64,000 nucleotides of DNA from Bacillus pumilus (GTDB taxonomy: Bacteria > Bacillota > Bacilli > Bacillales > Bacillaceae), in NCBI RefSeq assembly GCF_900186955.1, contig NZ_LT906438.1, positions 3,720,001-3,784,000 on the forward strand. Reading direction: 5' to 3'. A program made the translations under genes and the position numbers. The notes below the pieces were generated by a model. It saw nothing but the letters and a program-made list of their open reading frames with translations, did no database searches and was not told the origin of the DNA. This document shows positions 38,406 to 49,224 of this stretch, one piece after another (within the stretch, counting starts at the first letter, position 1; each line of letters opens with the position of its first letter).

Positions 38406-38529
38406 AAGAAGTCACTCCCTCCATTATTGATCATAAAGTCTATTTTACCGTGTCCACCAAAACGGAAAAATAGGTTAATTGACATAAAAAACGGAATAGA
38501 CTCTCTATTTAACGGGCTAAATAAAATAA

Positions 38530-38558
38530 GCTAGACAAAGCACTTTGCTCTGTCTAGC
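38530..38558 (-). terminator. Terminator of the TerD gene
   Basis: Minus strand GCTAGACA / TGTCTAGC with inner pairing, followed by TTATTTT. Confidence 0.8.
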
Positions 38559-38570
38559 CATACATCCGTT

Positions 38571-39806
38571 TTATTTATAATCATTGACAGGTCCTTTATC
38601 CATCAATACCTCAATTTCATTAGAAGACTTCATTTTTAATTTAGGTCTCCGCTCAGAGTTTGGTTTGCTGTAAAGCTCAAGTGGGCGGATGATTACACCA
38701 TCATTTGTATTTTGAAGCATACCTGGCACACAAGAATAAATACGATCATTGTCATTGGCATGTTTGGCATGAATCGTCACAGACGTTCCTTGATGATTAT
38801 CGATACTCATAGATACTCTATATCTATAAAAGGAACCTGTTCCGTTTGATTGAGCAGAATAAACAACCGGAACGACGGCAAGGATATCGTCATTTAACCG
38901 TAGTTTAATAACTTCTGTTTTCATTGATTCATAGTCTCTACCGACATCTCCCATATGCTCAACAGCTCCGTTGTCGTAACTTTTGAGAGCAGGAATTTCT
39001 TTCGCACCAAACATAGCCACATCTACTTGCTTTCCTGACTTTGTGTAGACCAATGCATAAATATCATAATCAGTGCCAGACTCCCAAGATACTGTAGCTG
39101 TGATCTCAGGCGTTTTCTCGATTATGATCGGTTTATGACCTTTATCTAGACTAATTTTACCTTGAACTTTCTCTAAACTGATAGGTGCAGCGACTTTCTC
39201 TTTAGCAGTTGTCTTCGTTTGAGCAGGGTCTTCAATTGGTTGTTTTTCAGGAGCCATTTGAGGTGTAGAAATATCCTGTTCATCAGGTTCAACCTCCACA
39301 CCATAAAGCTTGCATAGCCCTTCCAGTCCAGAATCGAAGCCACGCCAGATTGAGCGTGCTTTCGTGTCACCATTTCTTATATATAGCTCTACTACGACAA
39401 TGCCCTTTTCATTTGTAAAGCTTACTGGTGTTAGATAAAGCACCTCGTCACCTGTTCGAATTTCTGCTTGTAAATGCTTCACTTGAGAAAAGCCCGATCC
39501 TTGATCCTCTGTTAGTGTAATCGCCATCTTTGTGATTCCAGCAGGCACTTTGCTCATATCAAAATTTAATTGATGTCTTTTCAACTGACCTGATACCTCT
39601 GCTGGTAAAAGTGTCGCGACACCCGTGGCACTCTCTGGTTGATTGTAAAAAATAATGCCATGATCTCCTTCAACCTGATCCGAATCTGTTAAAAGAAACG
39701 CTGTTAAAGAAATATCAATTTCAGATGACACTTCATAGCTGATGGATACCTGTCCCTTTGGAGAGTTTAGTACGGTATTGGCTCCCATTTGCAGAGTGTG
39801 ATTCAT
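38571..39806 (-). CDS. Tandem TerD-domain stress protein
   Basis: Protein of 411 residues with two TerD-like beta-sandwich domains (about 1-165 and 225-400) joined by a Pro/Gln/Lys/Glu-rich linker ('APEKQPIEDPAQTKTTAKEK'). TerD domains bind calcium and are linked to tellurite, phage and envelope stress. The first copy keeps 'GDHGIIFYNQPES' near the calcium loop; the second is more divergent ('ESGTDYDIYALVYTKSGK'). AGGAGTTG precedes ATG 39806. Monocistronic; no other ter gene lies near. Confidence 0.8.
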   Translation of the reverse strand: MNHTLQMGANTVLNSPKGQVSISYEVSSEIDISLTAFLLTDSDQVEGDHGIIFYNQPESATGVATLLPAEVSGQLKRHQLNFDMSKVPAGITKMAITLTEDQGSGFSQVKHLQAEIRTGDEVLYLTPVSFTNEKGIVVVELYIRNGDTKARSIWRGFDSGLEGLCKLYGVEVEPDEQDISTPQMAPEKQPIEDPAQTKTTAKEKVAAPISLEKVQGKISLDKGHKPIIIEKTPEITATVSWESGTDYDIYALVYTKSGKQVDVAMFGAKEIPALKSYDNGAVEHMGDVGRDYESMKTEVIKLRLNDDILAVVPVVYSAQSNGTGSFYRYRVSMSIDNHQGTSVTIHAKHANDNDRIYSCVPGMLQNTNDGVIIRPLELYSKPNSERRPKLKMKSSNEIEVLMDKGPVNDYK

Positions 39807-39872
39807 TACAACAACTCCTATTCTTCATCTACCATTTAACGTTTTTATAGATCAATTATACCAAATCATGTA

Positions 39873-40109
39873 ATGAAACCTATTCATATCTTTATCTCTT
39901 TTCAACCTCTGCTGCAATACCTAAAAACAAACCACTCTCGAAACAATGTGTATAAAAGAATCATTCCTGCTATTATGGTGATATTCGGCCTTTGGATCCT
40001 TCTTCAAATATCCTTGAACATTAAGATCTTTCACAACTCAATGAACTATTTTATCGCCATAACCCTCTTTTTTCTTTGTATTCAGGCATTAATAAAACTT
40101 AAACGATGA
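39873..40109 (+). CDS. Orphan small membrane protein, relative of the 55490 gene
   Basis: Open frame of 78 codons whose last 53 residues (from V at 39948) align with the 53-residue partner of the secreted peptide at 54.9 kb: shared 'LWILLQISL', 'MNYFI' and 'LFFL', about 30 identities. Two transmembrane helices. No good ribosome site precedes ATG 39873 or the in-frame GTG 39948, and no peptide gene lies beside it. It may be a decaying immunity gene or a stand-alone resistance gene. Confidence 0.55.
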   Translation: MKPIHIFISFQPLLQYLKTNHSRNNVYKRIIPAIMVIFGLWILLQISLNIKIFHNSMNYFIAITLFFLCIQALIKLKR

Positions 40110-40110
40110 A

Positions 40111-40146
40111 AAACCCGAACAAGCATATACCACGCTCACCCGGGCT
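40111..40146 (-). terminator. Probable terminator of the GH1 gene
   Basis: Minus strand AGCCCG and CGGGTT arms enclosing a long loop, followed by a T run. Confidence 0.55.
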
Positions 40147-40162
40147 TCTATTTTTTCCTTTA

Positions 40163-41611
<1,449 letters not shown>

Positions 41612-41674
41612 CTATTTCACAATTGTGATCATGTCGTCCGTTGGCTGTATCACCACTAGTATATGTACATTATA

Positions 41675-41690
41675 ATTATACCGGTACAAT
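41675..41690. promoter_or_regulatory. GntR operator candidate in the divergent promoter region
   Basis: ATTATACCGGTACAAT is a dyad with 14 of 16 symmetric bases, placed between the divergent GH1 and GntR genes and overlapping a TATAAT-like element of the GH1 promoter. A likely operator for the adjacent regulator. Confidence 0.6.
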
Positions 41691-41787
41691 TTATCAATAC
41701 ATATATAATTTTAATCGACATATCAAAGAAAAATCGGTATGTGCTATAATCAAAGAAAATAAATCGTGAAAACAAAGAGGAATGGCT

Positions 41788-42498
41788 ATGTTAAAGTATC
41801 AACAAATTGCGAGCGATATTGAAAAATATATTGTCATCCATGAGCTGCAGCAAGGGGACAAGCTTCCTGTACTTGAAACCCTCATGAGCCAATTTGCTGT
41901 GAGCAAAAGCACCATTATCAAATCGTTAGACCTACTCGAAAGAAAAGGAATTATCTATCAAGTGAGGGGCAGCGGCATCTTTGTTCGAAGACACAGACGC
42001 AAGGGCTACATCAGCCTTTTATCCAACCAAGGGTTTAAAAAAGATTTAGAGGAATTTCAACTGACTTCAGAGGTTTTAATGCTAGACACCATCAAACCGC
42101 CTGAAGAAGCAGCGCTTAATTTGAATATTGAACAAGATGAGGATGTTTTTTACCTCAAACGCATCCGTTACATCAATGGACAAACCTTATGTCTAGAAGA
42201 ATCCTATTACCGAAAAACCATCATTCCCTATCTCAACACAGAAATTGCCGCTGATTCTGTTTTTAAATTCATCAGTGAAGGCCTTGGGCTCAAAGTCGGC
42301 TTTTCCGATATGTACTTGCAAGTAGGCAAACTGAATGAAACCGAAGCAAAACACCTCGGCCTCAAACAAGACGATCCCGCTCTCCGCGTCGAGACGGTCT
42401 TTCATCTTACAAACGGCCAGCCTTTCGACTTCTCGAAAATCACATATAACTACATGCAATCCCAATTTTTTATTCAGGCGAATAATTATTATGGGTGA
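41788..42498 (+). CDS. GntR/UTRA-family regulator
   Basis: Transcription factor of 236 residues: winged helix (about 1-70, 'LMSQFAVSKSTIIKSLDLLE') and a C-terminal UTRA effector domain ('FYLKRIRYINGQTLCLEESY'). AAAGAGG at 41774-41780 fits ATG 41788 better than ATG 41782. Divergent from the GH1 gene, so it probably represses it until a phospho-glucoside binds, like other HutC-type regulators of sugar genes. Confidence 0.88.
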   Translation: MLKYQQIASDIEKYIVIHELQQGDKLPVLETLMSQFAVSKSTIIKSLDLLERKGIIYQVRGSGIFVRRHRRKGYISLLSNQGFKKDLEEFQLTSEVLMLDTIKPPEEAALNLNIEQDEDVFYLKRIRYINGQTLCLEESYYRKTIIPYLNTEIAADSVFKFISEGLGLKVGFSDMYLQVGKLNETEAKHLGLKQDDPALRVETVFHLTNGQPFDFSKITYNYMQSQFFIQANNYYG

Positions 42499-42501
42499 TG
42501 G

Positions 42502-42531
42502 AAAAGACCCCTCATAGCTGAGGGGTCTTTT
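42502..42531. terminator. Bidirectional terminator
   Basis: Perfect 13-bp stem AAAAGACCCCTCA / TGAGGGGTCTTTT with a 4-base loop between the GntR gene and the convergent secreted-protein pseudogene. Confidence 0.9.
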
Positions 42532-42543
42532 AAAGTGGACATA

Positions 42544-43553
42544 TTATTTGTAATAGTTATAGTCATTAAACGTTGCTATCATATCTTCTTGTGTTCCTTT
42601 CTTTCCACGATTCGTATTAAAATATAATGTTCCGTCATCAAAATCGACAGCTTCTATTTCAAAAAGAGTAAATGCACTGCTCGTAATTCGGAATGAAAGG
42701 TCTTTTCTCGTAAACAATTCTTTTGAAAAATCCTTTGTAGGTGTCTCCTTTTGCTCTTTGATCATTTGATTAATATTTAGCGGATATGTGAGAATAACAC
42801 TCACATTAGAAGCTCCTCCGTTAGTAGCCGGTTTAGATAAAGGTACATATAATGTTCCTTGGTAGAATGAGATTCCTTGAAGAATGTATTTGGACACATC
42901 GACCACTGATTGGTTTACGACAGCTTTTGTATAATTTAATGCAAATGTTGCCTCATATTCAAACTGCCCTTTCTTGTCATTGAAATTCCCAATAAAAAAG
43001 CGATTGCCAGACCTTACAATAAACTTATCGGTTCCAACAGAATATGTGATGCCCTAATTGATAAATTCGTCCCTTGGTACTGCAGAACATAGGATTTAGC
43101 CACTTTGTACGTATTTTTCTTCGTGTTCACACTTAACTTCACTATCTTTTTTACATACTTTACACCATCGGTCATCGGCGCTACATACAAGCTAACTTGT
43201 TCATCACCTTTTTGAGCTTTCACAGCTAGGTCATTCGCATGTCCTAAATCATTGCTAGTACTATTGGTGTCAGAGTTTTTAAGGAGCTTAACAGTTCTTT
43301 TGCTAGACGAGGTGTTCATTTTTATCGCGTACAATTGCGTCAGATGGTTTGACGTATTTATTTTTGCAGAATAAATCGTATTATTATTACGATCTACAGC
43401 CATCCCTTGCATAGAAGTGTAAAATCCAGAACCAGACATTGCAGAATACGTTGTATACGTGTTGAAGTATCCTGATTGAGCCTGAACAGTAGTAGACCAC
43501 ATACTGCACAAAAAGATGACAGCCATTGAAATGATAATCTTTATTTTTTTCAA
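42544..43553 (-). pseudogene. Secreted protein gene broken by a single-base frameshift
   Basis: The N-terminal part (43553 to 43014, 179 codons) has a signal peptide 'MKKIKIIISMAVIFLCSMWS' and a beta-rich Ser/Thr/Asn-rich body with 'QGMAVDRNNNTIYSAKI'. The frame then runs into stops, while another frame continues from about 43055 with 'GITYSVGTDKFIVRSGNRFF' to the stop at 42544 (ATG at 42906 is internal). Restoring one base near 43052-43056 would join 'QYQGTNLSI' to 'GITYSVG' into a protein of about 336 residues. It could be a true mutation or a sequencing error. The fold looks like a WD/NHL-type propeller, but no family is recognised. Confidence 0.75.
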
Positions 43554-43635
43554 AAAATCACGCTCCTATCAATGAAATTTGTATCATTTAGCTATTTAAA
43601 AAATCGCCACCCTAAATGAATGGCGATTGAACACT

Positions 43636-45819
43636 CTACTTTTCAGCCTGAAACTTCTTTACTGTCTTATTACTTTCCGACATGCCTTTCCCAGTGACGG
43701 TGAAGTAAAGCTTTCCACCCTTGGCACCTAGTTGTTTAAAAGTGACTTTCACAACCTTGCCTTTAGAAGCCGTTGATTTTCCAATCAGCTTCCCTGATGA
43801 ATGATAGATTTTGACAACATCTTGTTTCGCTAATTGACTGATCGTGACAACGTCTTTTTTCTTCTTGTTGTTCACGATTTTGATTTGATTGCTTTTTAGC
43901 GAAGTAGATGGTTCGCCTTTAAAAGAAATGGCTTGCTTTCCGCTTTCCAGCATCTTATCTCCGCTACGCGTCACATACACTTTGCCGCTCTTAGCCCCTA
44001 CTTGTTTAACGTACAATTTGATAGAGGAACTGTTCGCTGGTTTTGATGTGGCAAGTAGTTTTCCATTTGTTGAGTAAACTTTGATGACATCTTTTTTCTT
44101 GATCTTACTCACTGTAATGACATCTTTTTTATTTTTAAGATTATTGATTTTGACTTGATTGGCTTTTAAAACATTCGATTTTTCACCCTGATAACGAATG
44201 GATACTCGATTGCTCTCTTTTAAACCAGGCTCTTTCATACTGATATAAAGTGTTCCATTTGTTTGTCCTAATTGTTTCAAGGAAATCGTCATGTTCGAGC
44301 TAGATGCAGTTTGTTGAGCAATTGTTTTTACACCAGAAGCTTGTTTAAAGATTTTAATGACGGATTGTTTTTTGATTCCTTTTATCATCACCGTATCGTT
44401 TTTTCCTTTGTTGTTTGTCACTTTCACTTGAGATGATAGAAGTGGAGATGTGACGACTTTTTTAACAGTAACAGCTGGCAGGGCAACCTTTCTCTTTCCA
44501 CTTTGCAACGTGATGGTCACTTTAGATCCTTCCGTTAATTTCCCTGTTTTTAATTTGAAGTTTTTTCCTGGCGTAATGGCAAACGGTCCATATTTCTTTT
44601 TCGTTATGCTTGAGCTGAGTTTCGACATCGCTCTTATTGTGTTATTCGTTGAATCAGTTTGCACCTCTACAACAGCTTGATCACCAAACGTACTAATGCC
44701 ATTAATGGTATCACTTGAATCATCGATTTCTTCCACAAAAACTTTCTGTACATCTTCCTGAGATTGATCCGTTTCATTTGGGTTATCTGCAATGAACGAC
44801 TTGACTGTAATTAAGTCACCACCGATTAATTTTGAAACAGGAACATCATAGACGCCATTAGAGTCTGCCTGACCTTCCCCAATGACTCTGCCTTCTCCAT
44901 CTAAAATATTGATCATACTTTTAGGAGTTGCGGTTCCACCCACTGAAGTTGAAAGCTGAGTAAATGGATCAATAGTTGGGGCCGTTGATCTAAGTCGGAA
45001 AGTGGTCTCATGCAAAGCATTATCATAAGAGGGTTCCATCACTTGAAATTCACTTTGATCTAATGCTTTTATTGTGTTTTTGTCCACACTCAATTCAAAG
45101 TTGCCATCACCATCTGCAGTAATCGTTTGGATGACTTCACTTGATTTTTGATTTTTAAAGACGATCTTTGCATAAGGAATTCCCGTTTGGCCTTTCACTG
45201 ATTTAGACCATTTTGTCGTAGGAATAAGTGAGATTTTCTTAGGATTAACAATTTTTTTGTAAACGTCGATATTGCTGCCAGTCGTCATTTTCACTGTTAG
45301 AAATGTGCCTGCATTTAGGACAGGTAGCTTTAAATGAATGGCATCATTGAATATGCCTGAAGCAATCACTTTGCCATCTTTCATGACCTCTACTTTTGTG
45401 TTCTTCACCGTTTTCCCAGTTAGCTCCTGAGAAGTATCATATATCGGATCTAATGAGGTAAAAGATTCCTTGAAAACATACACTTTGTTTGAAGAAAGCT
45501 TTGTCCCATTTTGGTCATACGTATCTAACTCCACCGTTTGGCCTGAACTAATGTTCCAAGAAAACAACTTAAAGTTTCCGTTACTATCTGCTTTTGCGTA
45601 GTGCATATATTTAGATTTCCAGTTACTCGGAACACCCCAATCTACGAATGCAACGATTGCGTTTGGCGCTGTTTTACCTGTTAGATAATTATCACCATAT
45701 TGATAACGATCAATCGTTGTTTTCGTTCCACCCTCTGCGGCACTCACATTTTCCTGTATATTGAAAGTTAACATCATCATACAGAGAATAGAAGCTACTA
45801 TTTTCAGGACTATTTTCAT
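43636..45819 (-). CDS. Large secreted protein with Ig-like and repeated C-terminal domains
   Basis: Exported protein of 727 residues: signal peptide (about 1-27, cleavage near 'VSAAEGG'), then four or five bacterial Ig-like units ('LTGKTVKNTKVEVMKDGKVI', 'VGGTATPKSMINILDGEGRV'), then three tandem repeats of about 85 residues ('ANQVKINNLKNKKDVITVSK', 'SNQIKIVNNKKKKDVVTISQ'). The C-terminal repeats are Lys-rich and basic and may bind the cell wall. No catalytic domain or sortase motif is seen. AGAGGAT selects ATG 45819. Likely an adhesin or matrix protein; the role is unknown. Confidence 0.75.
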   Translation of the reverse strand: MKIVLKIVASILCMMMLTFNIQENVSAAEGGTKTTIDRYQYGDNYLTGKTAPNAIVAFVDWGVPSNWKSKYMHYAKADSNGNFKLFSWNISSGQTVELDTYDQNGTKLSSNKVYVFKESFTSLDPIYDTSQELTGKTVKNTKVEVMKDGKVIASGIFNDAIHLKLPVLNAGTFLTVKMTTGSNIDVYKKIVNPKKISLIPTTKWSKSVKGQTGIPYAKIVFKNQKSSEVIQTITADGDGNFELSVDKNTIKALDQSEFQVMEPSYDNALHETTFRLRSTAPTIDPFTQLSTSVGGTATPKSMINILDGEGRVIGEGQADSNGVYDVPVSKLIGGDLITVKSFIADNPNETDQSQEDVQKVFVEEIDDSSDTINGISTFGDQAVVEVQTDSTNNTIRAMSKLSSSITKKKYGPFAITPGKNFKLKTGKLTEGSKVTITLQSGKRKVALPAVTVKKVVTSPLLSSQVKVTNNKGKNDTVMIKGIKKQSVIKIFKQASGVKTIAQQTASSSNMTISLKQLGQTNGTLYISMKEPGLKESNRVSIRYQGEKSNVLKANQVKINNLKNKKDVITVSKIKKKDVIKVYSTNGKLLATSKPANSSSIKLYVKQVGAKSGKVYVTRSGDKMLESGKQAISFKGEPSTSLKSNQIKIVNNKKKKDVVTISQLAKQDVVKIYHSSGKLIGKSTASKGKVVKVTFKQLGAKGGKLYFTVTGKGMSESNKTVKKFQAEK

Positions 45820-46059
45820 AAAGTTATCCTCTTTTCCTATTAATGTTTTAATATACAAATATTATACATTTTATCCAAAGTAGGCACAAGAGTTAATATC
45901 GTGACTAAAGACTTATCTAATTACTATTTTAATAGATACTGTGAATTTCAAACTCTTACATGAAAACTTCCGATTTAAAGTATCAAAAAGATTCATTTTA
46001 CGAATGCATTGAACAAACTTATGATAAACGTAACAAGAATGTACAGGAGGATTCATTAT

Positions 46060-46956
46060 ATGAGAGATATTAGGGTGTACCACGTCGATGCATTTACAAC
46101 TGAGAAATTTGGAGGAAATGCTGCTGGGGTCGTGTTGGATGGTGATCTTTTAACGGAGGATGAGATGCAGAATATCGCCAAGGAGTTCAATTTACCGGAA
46201 TCTGTCTTCTTGCTGCCTGCACATGATAAAGAAGCTGATTATCGGGTCAAATACTTCACACCGACGGAAGAGGTCAATTTCTGCGGGCATGCGACTGTTG
46301 GATTGACTTGGCTTTTGGCGACGGAGCTTGGGCTGGCAAAAGAGAATACAGGGGTCGTGTTAGAAACAAAAATTGGCAATGTTCCTGTTGTGTGGCACGA
46401 AGAAAATGACAAGGTCGTTGATGTAGAAATGACGCAGGTGACACCGAAGACGCGAGATTTTGTCATCGATTTAGAAGAGCTGAGTGACATGCTTGGTGTC
46501 AGCAGTGACCGCATTGATCCATCTTATCCTATCAAATTAGCAAACACCGGAAACTGGCATCTTCTCGTTCCGATGAAGCACCAACAGGACATTGACCAAG
46601 CGACACCGAACTTAGCCGCTTTAGGGAAAATGAATAAAGAACAGAATATCACGACGACTCACCTTTATACATTTCATACCACAAAAGAAGTTGATCTTTA
46701 CACGAGGGATTTTGCACCTGGAATTGGGATACCCGAAGATCCGGTGACAGGGGCAGCAAACGGAGCATTGGCCGGCTATCTTTATTTGGAAGGTATCATT
46801 TCTCAGCAAGAAACCACTCTCCTGCATATTGCCCAAGGGAATGCCATCGGCAGACCTGGCATCCTTCGTATCACGGTCATTCCGAATGAATCAAAGCCTG
46901 TGATCAAAGTGGCAGGCGCGGCGGTTATCACTATTCGCGGCGTGTTGACTTTATAA
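46060..46956 (+). CDS. PhzF-family isomerase-like protein
   Basis: Cytoplasmic enzyme of 298 residues of the PhzF/diaminopimelate-epimerase-like fold. It has the family start 'IRVYHVDAFTTEKFGGNAAG' with the conserved NP/NA site, catalytic-type Glu in 'FNLPESVFL', and the second-domain motif 'DPVTGAANGALAGYL'. Substrates of most members are unknown. AGGAGG selects ATG 46060. Monocistronic, convergent with the LysR gene, sharing a terminator. Confidence 0.9.
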   Translation: MRDIRVYHVDAFTTEKFGGNAAGVVLDGDLLTEDEMQNIAKEFNLPESVFLLPAHDKEADYRVKYFTPTEEVNFCGHATVGLTWLLATELGLAKENTGVVLETKIGNVPVVWHEENDKVVDVEMTQVTPKTRDFVIDLEELSDMLGVSSDRIDPSYPIKLANTGNWHLLVPMKHQQDIDQATPNLAALGKMNKEQNITTTHLYTFHTTKEVDLYTRDFAPGIGIPEDPVTGAANGALAGYLYLEGIISQQETTLLHIAQGNAIGRPGILRITVIPNESKPVIKVAGAAVITIRGVLTL

Positions 46957-46959
46957 ACC

Positions 46960-46995
46960 ATCAGCTTGAATGGGAGACATCTCGTTCAAGCTGAT
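46960..46995. terminator. Bidirectional terminator
   Basis: Stem ATCAGCTTGAA / TTCAAGCTGAT between phzF-like (plus) and lysR-like (minus) genes. Confidence 0.75.
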
Positions 46996-46996
46996 T

Positions 46997-47869
46997 TTAC
47001 TTGAAATGATCTTTGACGACTTCGATCCATCTTTTAGCCGATGGTGATGCTGCTTTGAATGATTTGAACGCCAAGTTGATCTCACGATATACGCTTGTCT
47101 CAAGTGGAATGACTTTCGTATGAGACATCTGCGGCGCCAAAATTAATGTCGGAATGATGGTCATTCCGAGCCCTTCTTGAACCATAGAAATGAGCGTATT
47201 ATTGTCTCCAATTTCAAACAAAACATGAGGCTTCACGCCTCTTTCTTTTAATAATTTCTTAATGAGCAGGTCACAACCCGCCTTTGGCATAATGAATGAT
47301 TCATCATGTAACGAGTCAACTTCTATCACTTTCTTCGTATTGAAGCGATGCTCCTCTTGCATGAGCACCACCAATTCATCTTGAAAAAGCGGAACGGTTT
47401 CAAATTCTCTCGATGGCTGCGTTAAAAAACCAACATCAACCGTGCCAGACGCAATCCAATCCTCAATCTCCTCATAACCACCTTCATATAACTCTACCTG
47501 GATATTGGGATACCCTTTGGTAAAACGGTGAATCAGCTGCGGAAGCATTTTTGAAGAAAAACTAGAGAACGTTCCGATCTTGATACTCCCCACTTCCATC
47601 CCTTGAATCAACGCCGCCTCCTGTTCAAGCAATGACGCATGATGAATGATTTGCCGAATATGCGGCATCACCCGCTCACCTGCGTCCGTTAACGCCAGCC
47701 CGTTTCGATTCCGCCGAAGCAGCACAATCCCCAATTCCGACTCAAGCTTCGCAATATTATGACTGACTCCAGACTGCGTTAGTCCAAGCTTCTCCCCGGC
47801 TTTTGTAAAACTGCCGCACTCGACGACTGTTAGAAATACTTTGTATTGGAATGTGATCAGTTTGGTCAC
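46997..47869 (-). CDS. LysR-family transcriptional regulator
   Basis: Regulator of 290 residues: N-terminal helix-turn-helix ('GSFTKAGEKLGLTQSGVSHN') and a LysR substrate-binding domain. The start is uncertain. GTG 47869 lacks a spaced ribosome site, and GAGGTG would better serve the CTG four codons downstream (LITFQYKVF). It is 8 bases from the YxjI-like gene on the same strand. The target genes are unknown; the convergent phzF-like gene is not the usual divergent partner. Confidence 0.88.
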   Translation of the reverse strand: MTKLITFQYKVFLTVVECGSFTKAGEKLGLTQSGVSHNIAKLESELGIVLLRRNRNGLALTDAGERVMPHIRQIIHHASLLEQEAALIQGMEVGSIKIGTFSSFSSKMLPQLIHRFTKGYPNIQVELYEGGYEEIEDWIASGTVDVGFLTQPSREFETVPLFQDELVVLMQEEHRFNTKKVIEVDSLHDESFIMPKAGCDLLIKKLLKERGVKPHVLFEIGDNNTLISMVQEGLGMTIIPTLILAPQMSHTKVIPLETSVYREINLAFKSFKAASPSAKRWIEVVKDHFK

Positions 47870-47877
47870 CTCACTTA

Positions 47878-48384
47878 TTAATTCGTCGTTGTCGACGACG
47901 AAGACCTAGACGCTGCTTCATCAGCCTTCACACAATCAATCGCAACAACGAGCGCAATCATCACAGGCTCCATTTCTTCTTTCAAAATATCAACCTTATA
48001 ACTATCTCCCCATGTAAACCATTCCTTCTTCACCTGGCCGATCACTTCGCCGCTTTGCAACACTTGGAAATTCATATCCCACCAGTTACCCTGCACTTCT
48101 ACACCCGCAGCATCAATTGAATATTTTGCTTTAAAGAACGTAAACTCTTTTTTGATCGTCAATACCTCTTGACCACCAACTTCTACTAAAAACTTCGGTA
48201 AAAAGCTAAACATTTTCTTCGTAATCACAGCGATTTCATCTCGTTCTGTATTCAAAATGGTAAACGTCTTCGGCACCTTCATAAAGCTGCCCTCGACCAC
48301 ATACACATCATTCTCCTGCTGATCTTTTACCGTAAATCTGCCGCTCAGACTAAATACTTTCTGCTTCATGTAAAGCTGCTTCAT
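47878..48384 (-). CDS. yxjI: YxjI-like LURP-one-related protein
   Basis: Protein of 168 residues of the LURP-one (Tubby-like barrel) family. It begins 'MKQLYMKQKVFSLSGRFTVK' and has alternating short beta strands ('VEGSFMKVPKTFTILN', 'GEVIGQVKKEWFTWGDSYKV'). A Ser/Thr-rich tail closes it. Phospholipid-scramblase-like fold; biochemical role unknown. GGGAGG precedes ATG 48384. Probably cotranscribed with lysR. Confidence 0.8.
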   Translation of the reverse strand: MKQLYMKQKVFSLSGRFTVKDQQENDVYVVEGSFMKVPKTFTILNTERDEIAVITKKMFSFLPKFLVEVGGQEVLTIKKEFTFFKAKYSIDAAGVEVQGNWWDMNFQVLQSGEVIGQVKKEWFTWGDSYKVDILKEEMEPVMIALVVAIDCVKADEAASRSSSSTTTN

Positions 48385-48486
48385 AAGTACCTCCCTCTAC
48401 TCAAATGACAACTTCATTAAAGTTTATCATACAGAAAAAGGCCCAGATAACCCAGCTGTAAATTTCTTCACAAAAACTGTATCAAA

Positions 48487-49224
48487 CTAAGCGTTTTCCC
48501 CATTCATTTTCTTTTTAAAAGCAAAAATGGAGATAGCTACTATCACAACCATATATCCAATCACCCACCAGAGATGCAGTGAAATTGATGCATAGTCTCC
48601 AGAAATGGCAGCTCTGCTAGCGTCTACTGCATGAGCAAATGGAAGTGCGTATGCAATATCTTTGAACCAGCCTCCTACTAAATTCAAATCAAACCATGTA
48701 CCACTTAACCATGCGCTAATATTAGTCAATAGTGCACCACAAATACCACCAACCTGTTTGTCGTTAAATATACTTCCTACTAAGAGTCCTATTCCGATAA
48801 ACAGTAAAGATGTTGGTAGAAGGACAAGAATTGATAGCAACACATTGGCACTCAAAGGTAATTCTAAGAAGAGTGCTGCGATAAAGCCAATGATAACTTG
48901 AACAATTGCTATGGGTATGAGCGGGACAATATACCCTACAATGTAGTCTGAGGCAGAAAGAGGTGTAGTAAACAATCGCATCAAAAATGAGGTGCTCCGA
49001 TCTTTAGCTATTAACATTCCAGAGAATAGTGAGATAAAAGAAAGGCCGAAAACAGCTATGCCAGGAATAAGCTGATCAATGGCAAATATATCAGTTGGAA
49101 CATTCGCTTGAATAACATGAAGCAAAAATAAGATAACTAACGGGAAGCCTATACCAAATGCTAAATTTAAAGGATCTCTCAAAATCTCTTTACGATTACG
49201 TGCAGCAAAGGCTAGTGACTTCAT
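48487..49224 (-). CDS. ABC-2 type permease
   Basis: Membrane subunit of 245 residues with six helices and the ABC-2 pattern 'RDPLNLAFGIGFPLVILFLL' near the N-terminus. It overlaps the ATPase stop in ATGA, so both are co-translated. It forms an exporter for an unknown compound, under the XRE/AbrB-type regulator encoded first in the operon. Confidence 0.85.
   Translation of the reverse strand: MKSLAFAARNRKEILRDPLNLAFGIGFPLVILFLLHVIQANVPTDIFAIDQLIPGIAVFGLSFISLFSGMLIAKDRSTSFLMRLFTTPLSASDYIVGYIVPLIPIAIVQVIIGFIAALFLELPLSANVLLSILVLLPTSLLFIGIGLLVGSIFNDKQVGGICGALLTNISAWLSGTWFDLNLVGGWFKDIAYALPFAHAVDASRAAISGDYASISLHLWWVIGYMVVIVAISIFAFKKKMNGENA

Noticed and set aside
42544..42906. Separate 120-codon secreted-protein gene
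   Set aside because: Reads as the continuation of the frameshifted gene upstream; no ribosome site at 42906.
46017..46027. ACTTATGATAA identical to the rlmH 3' end, possible distant att repeat
   Set aside because: Only 11 AT-rich bases, expected by chance in 64 kb; the genes between include core-like ones.
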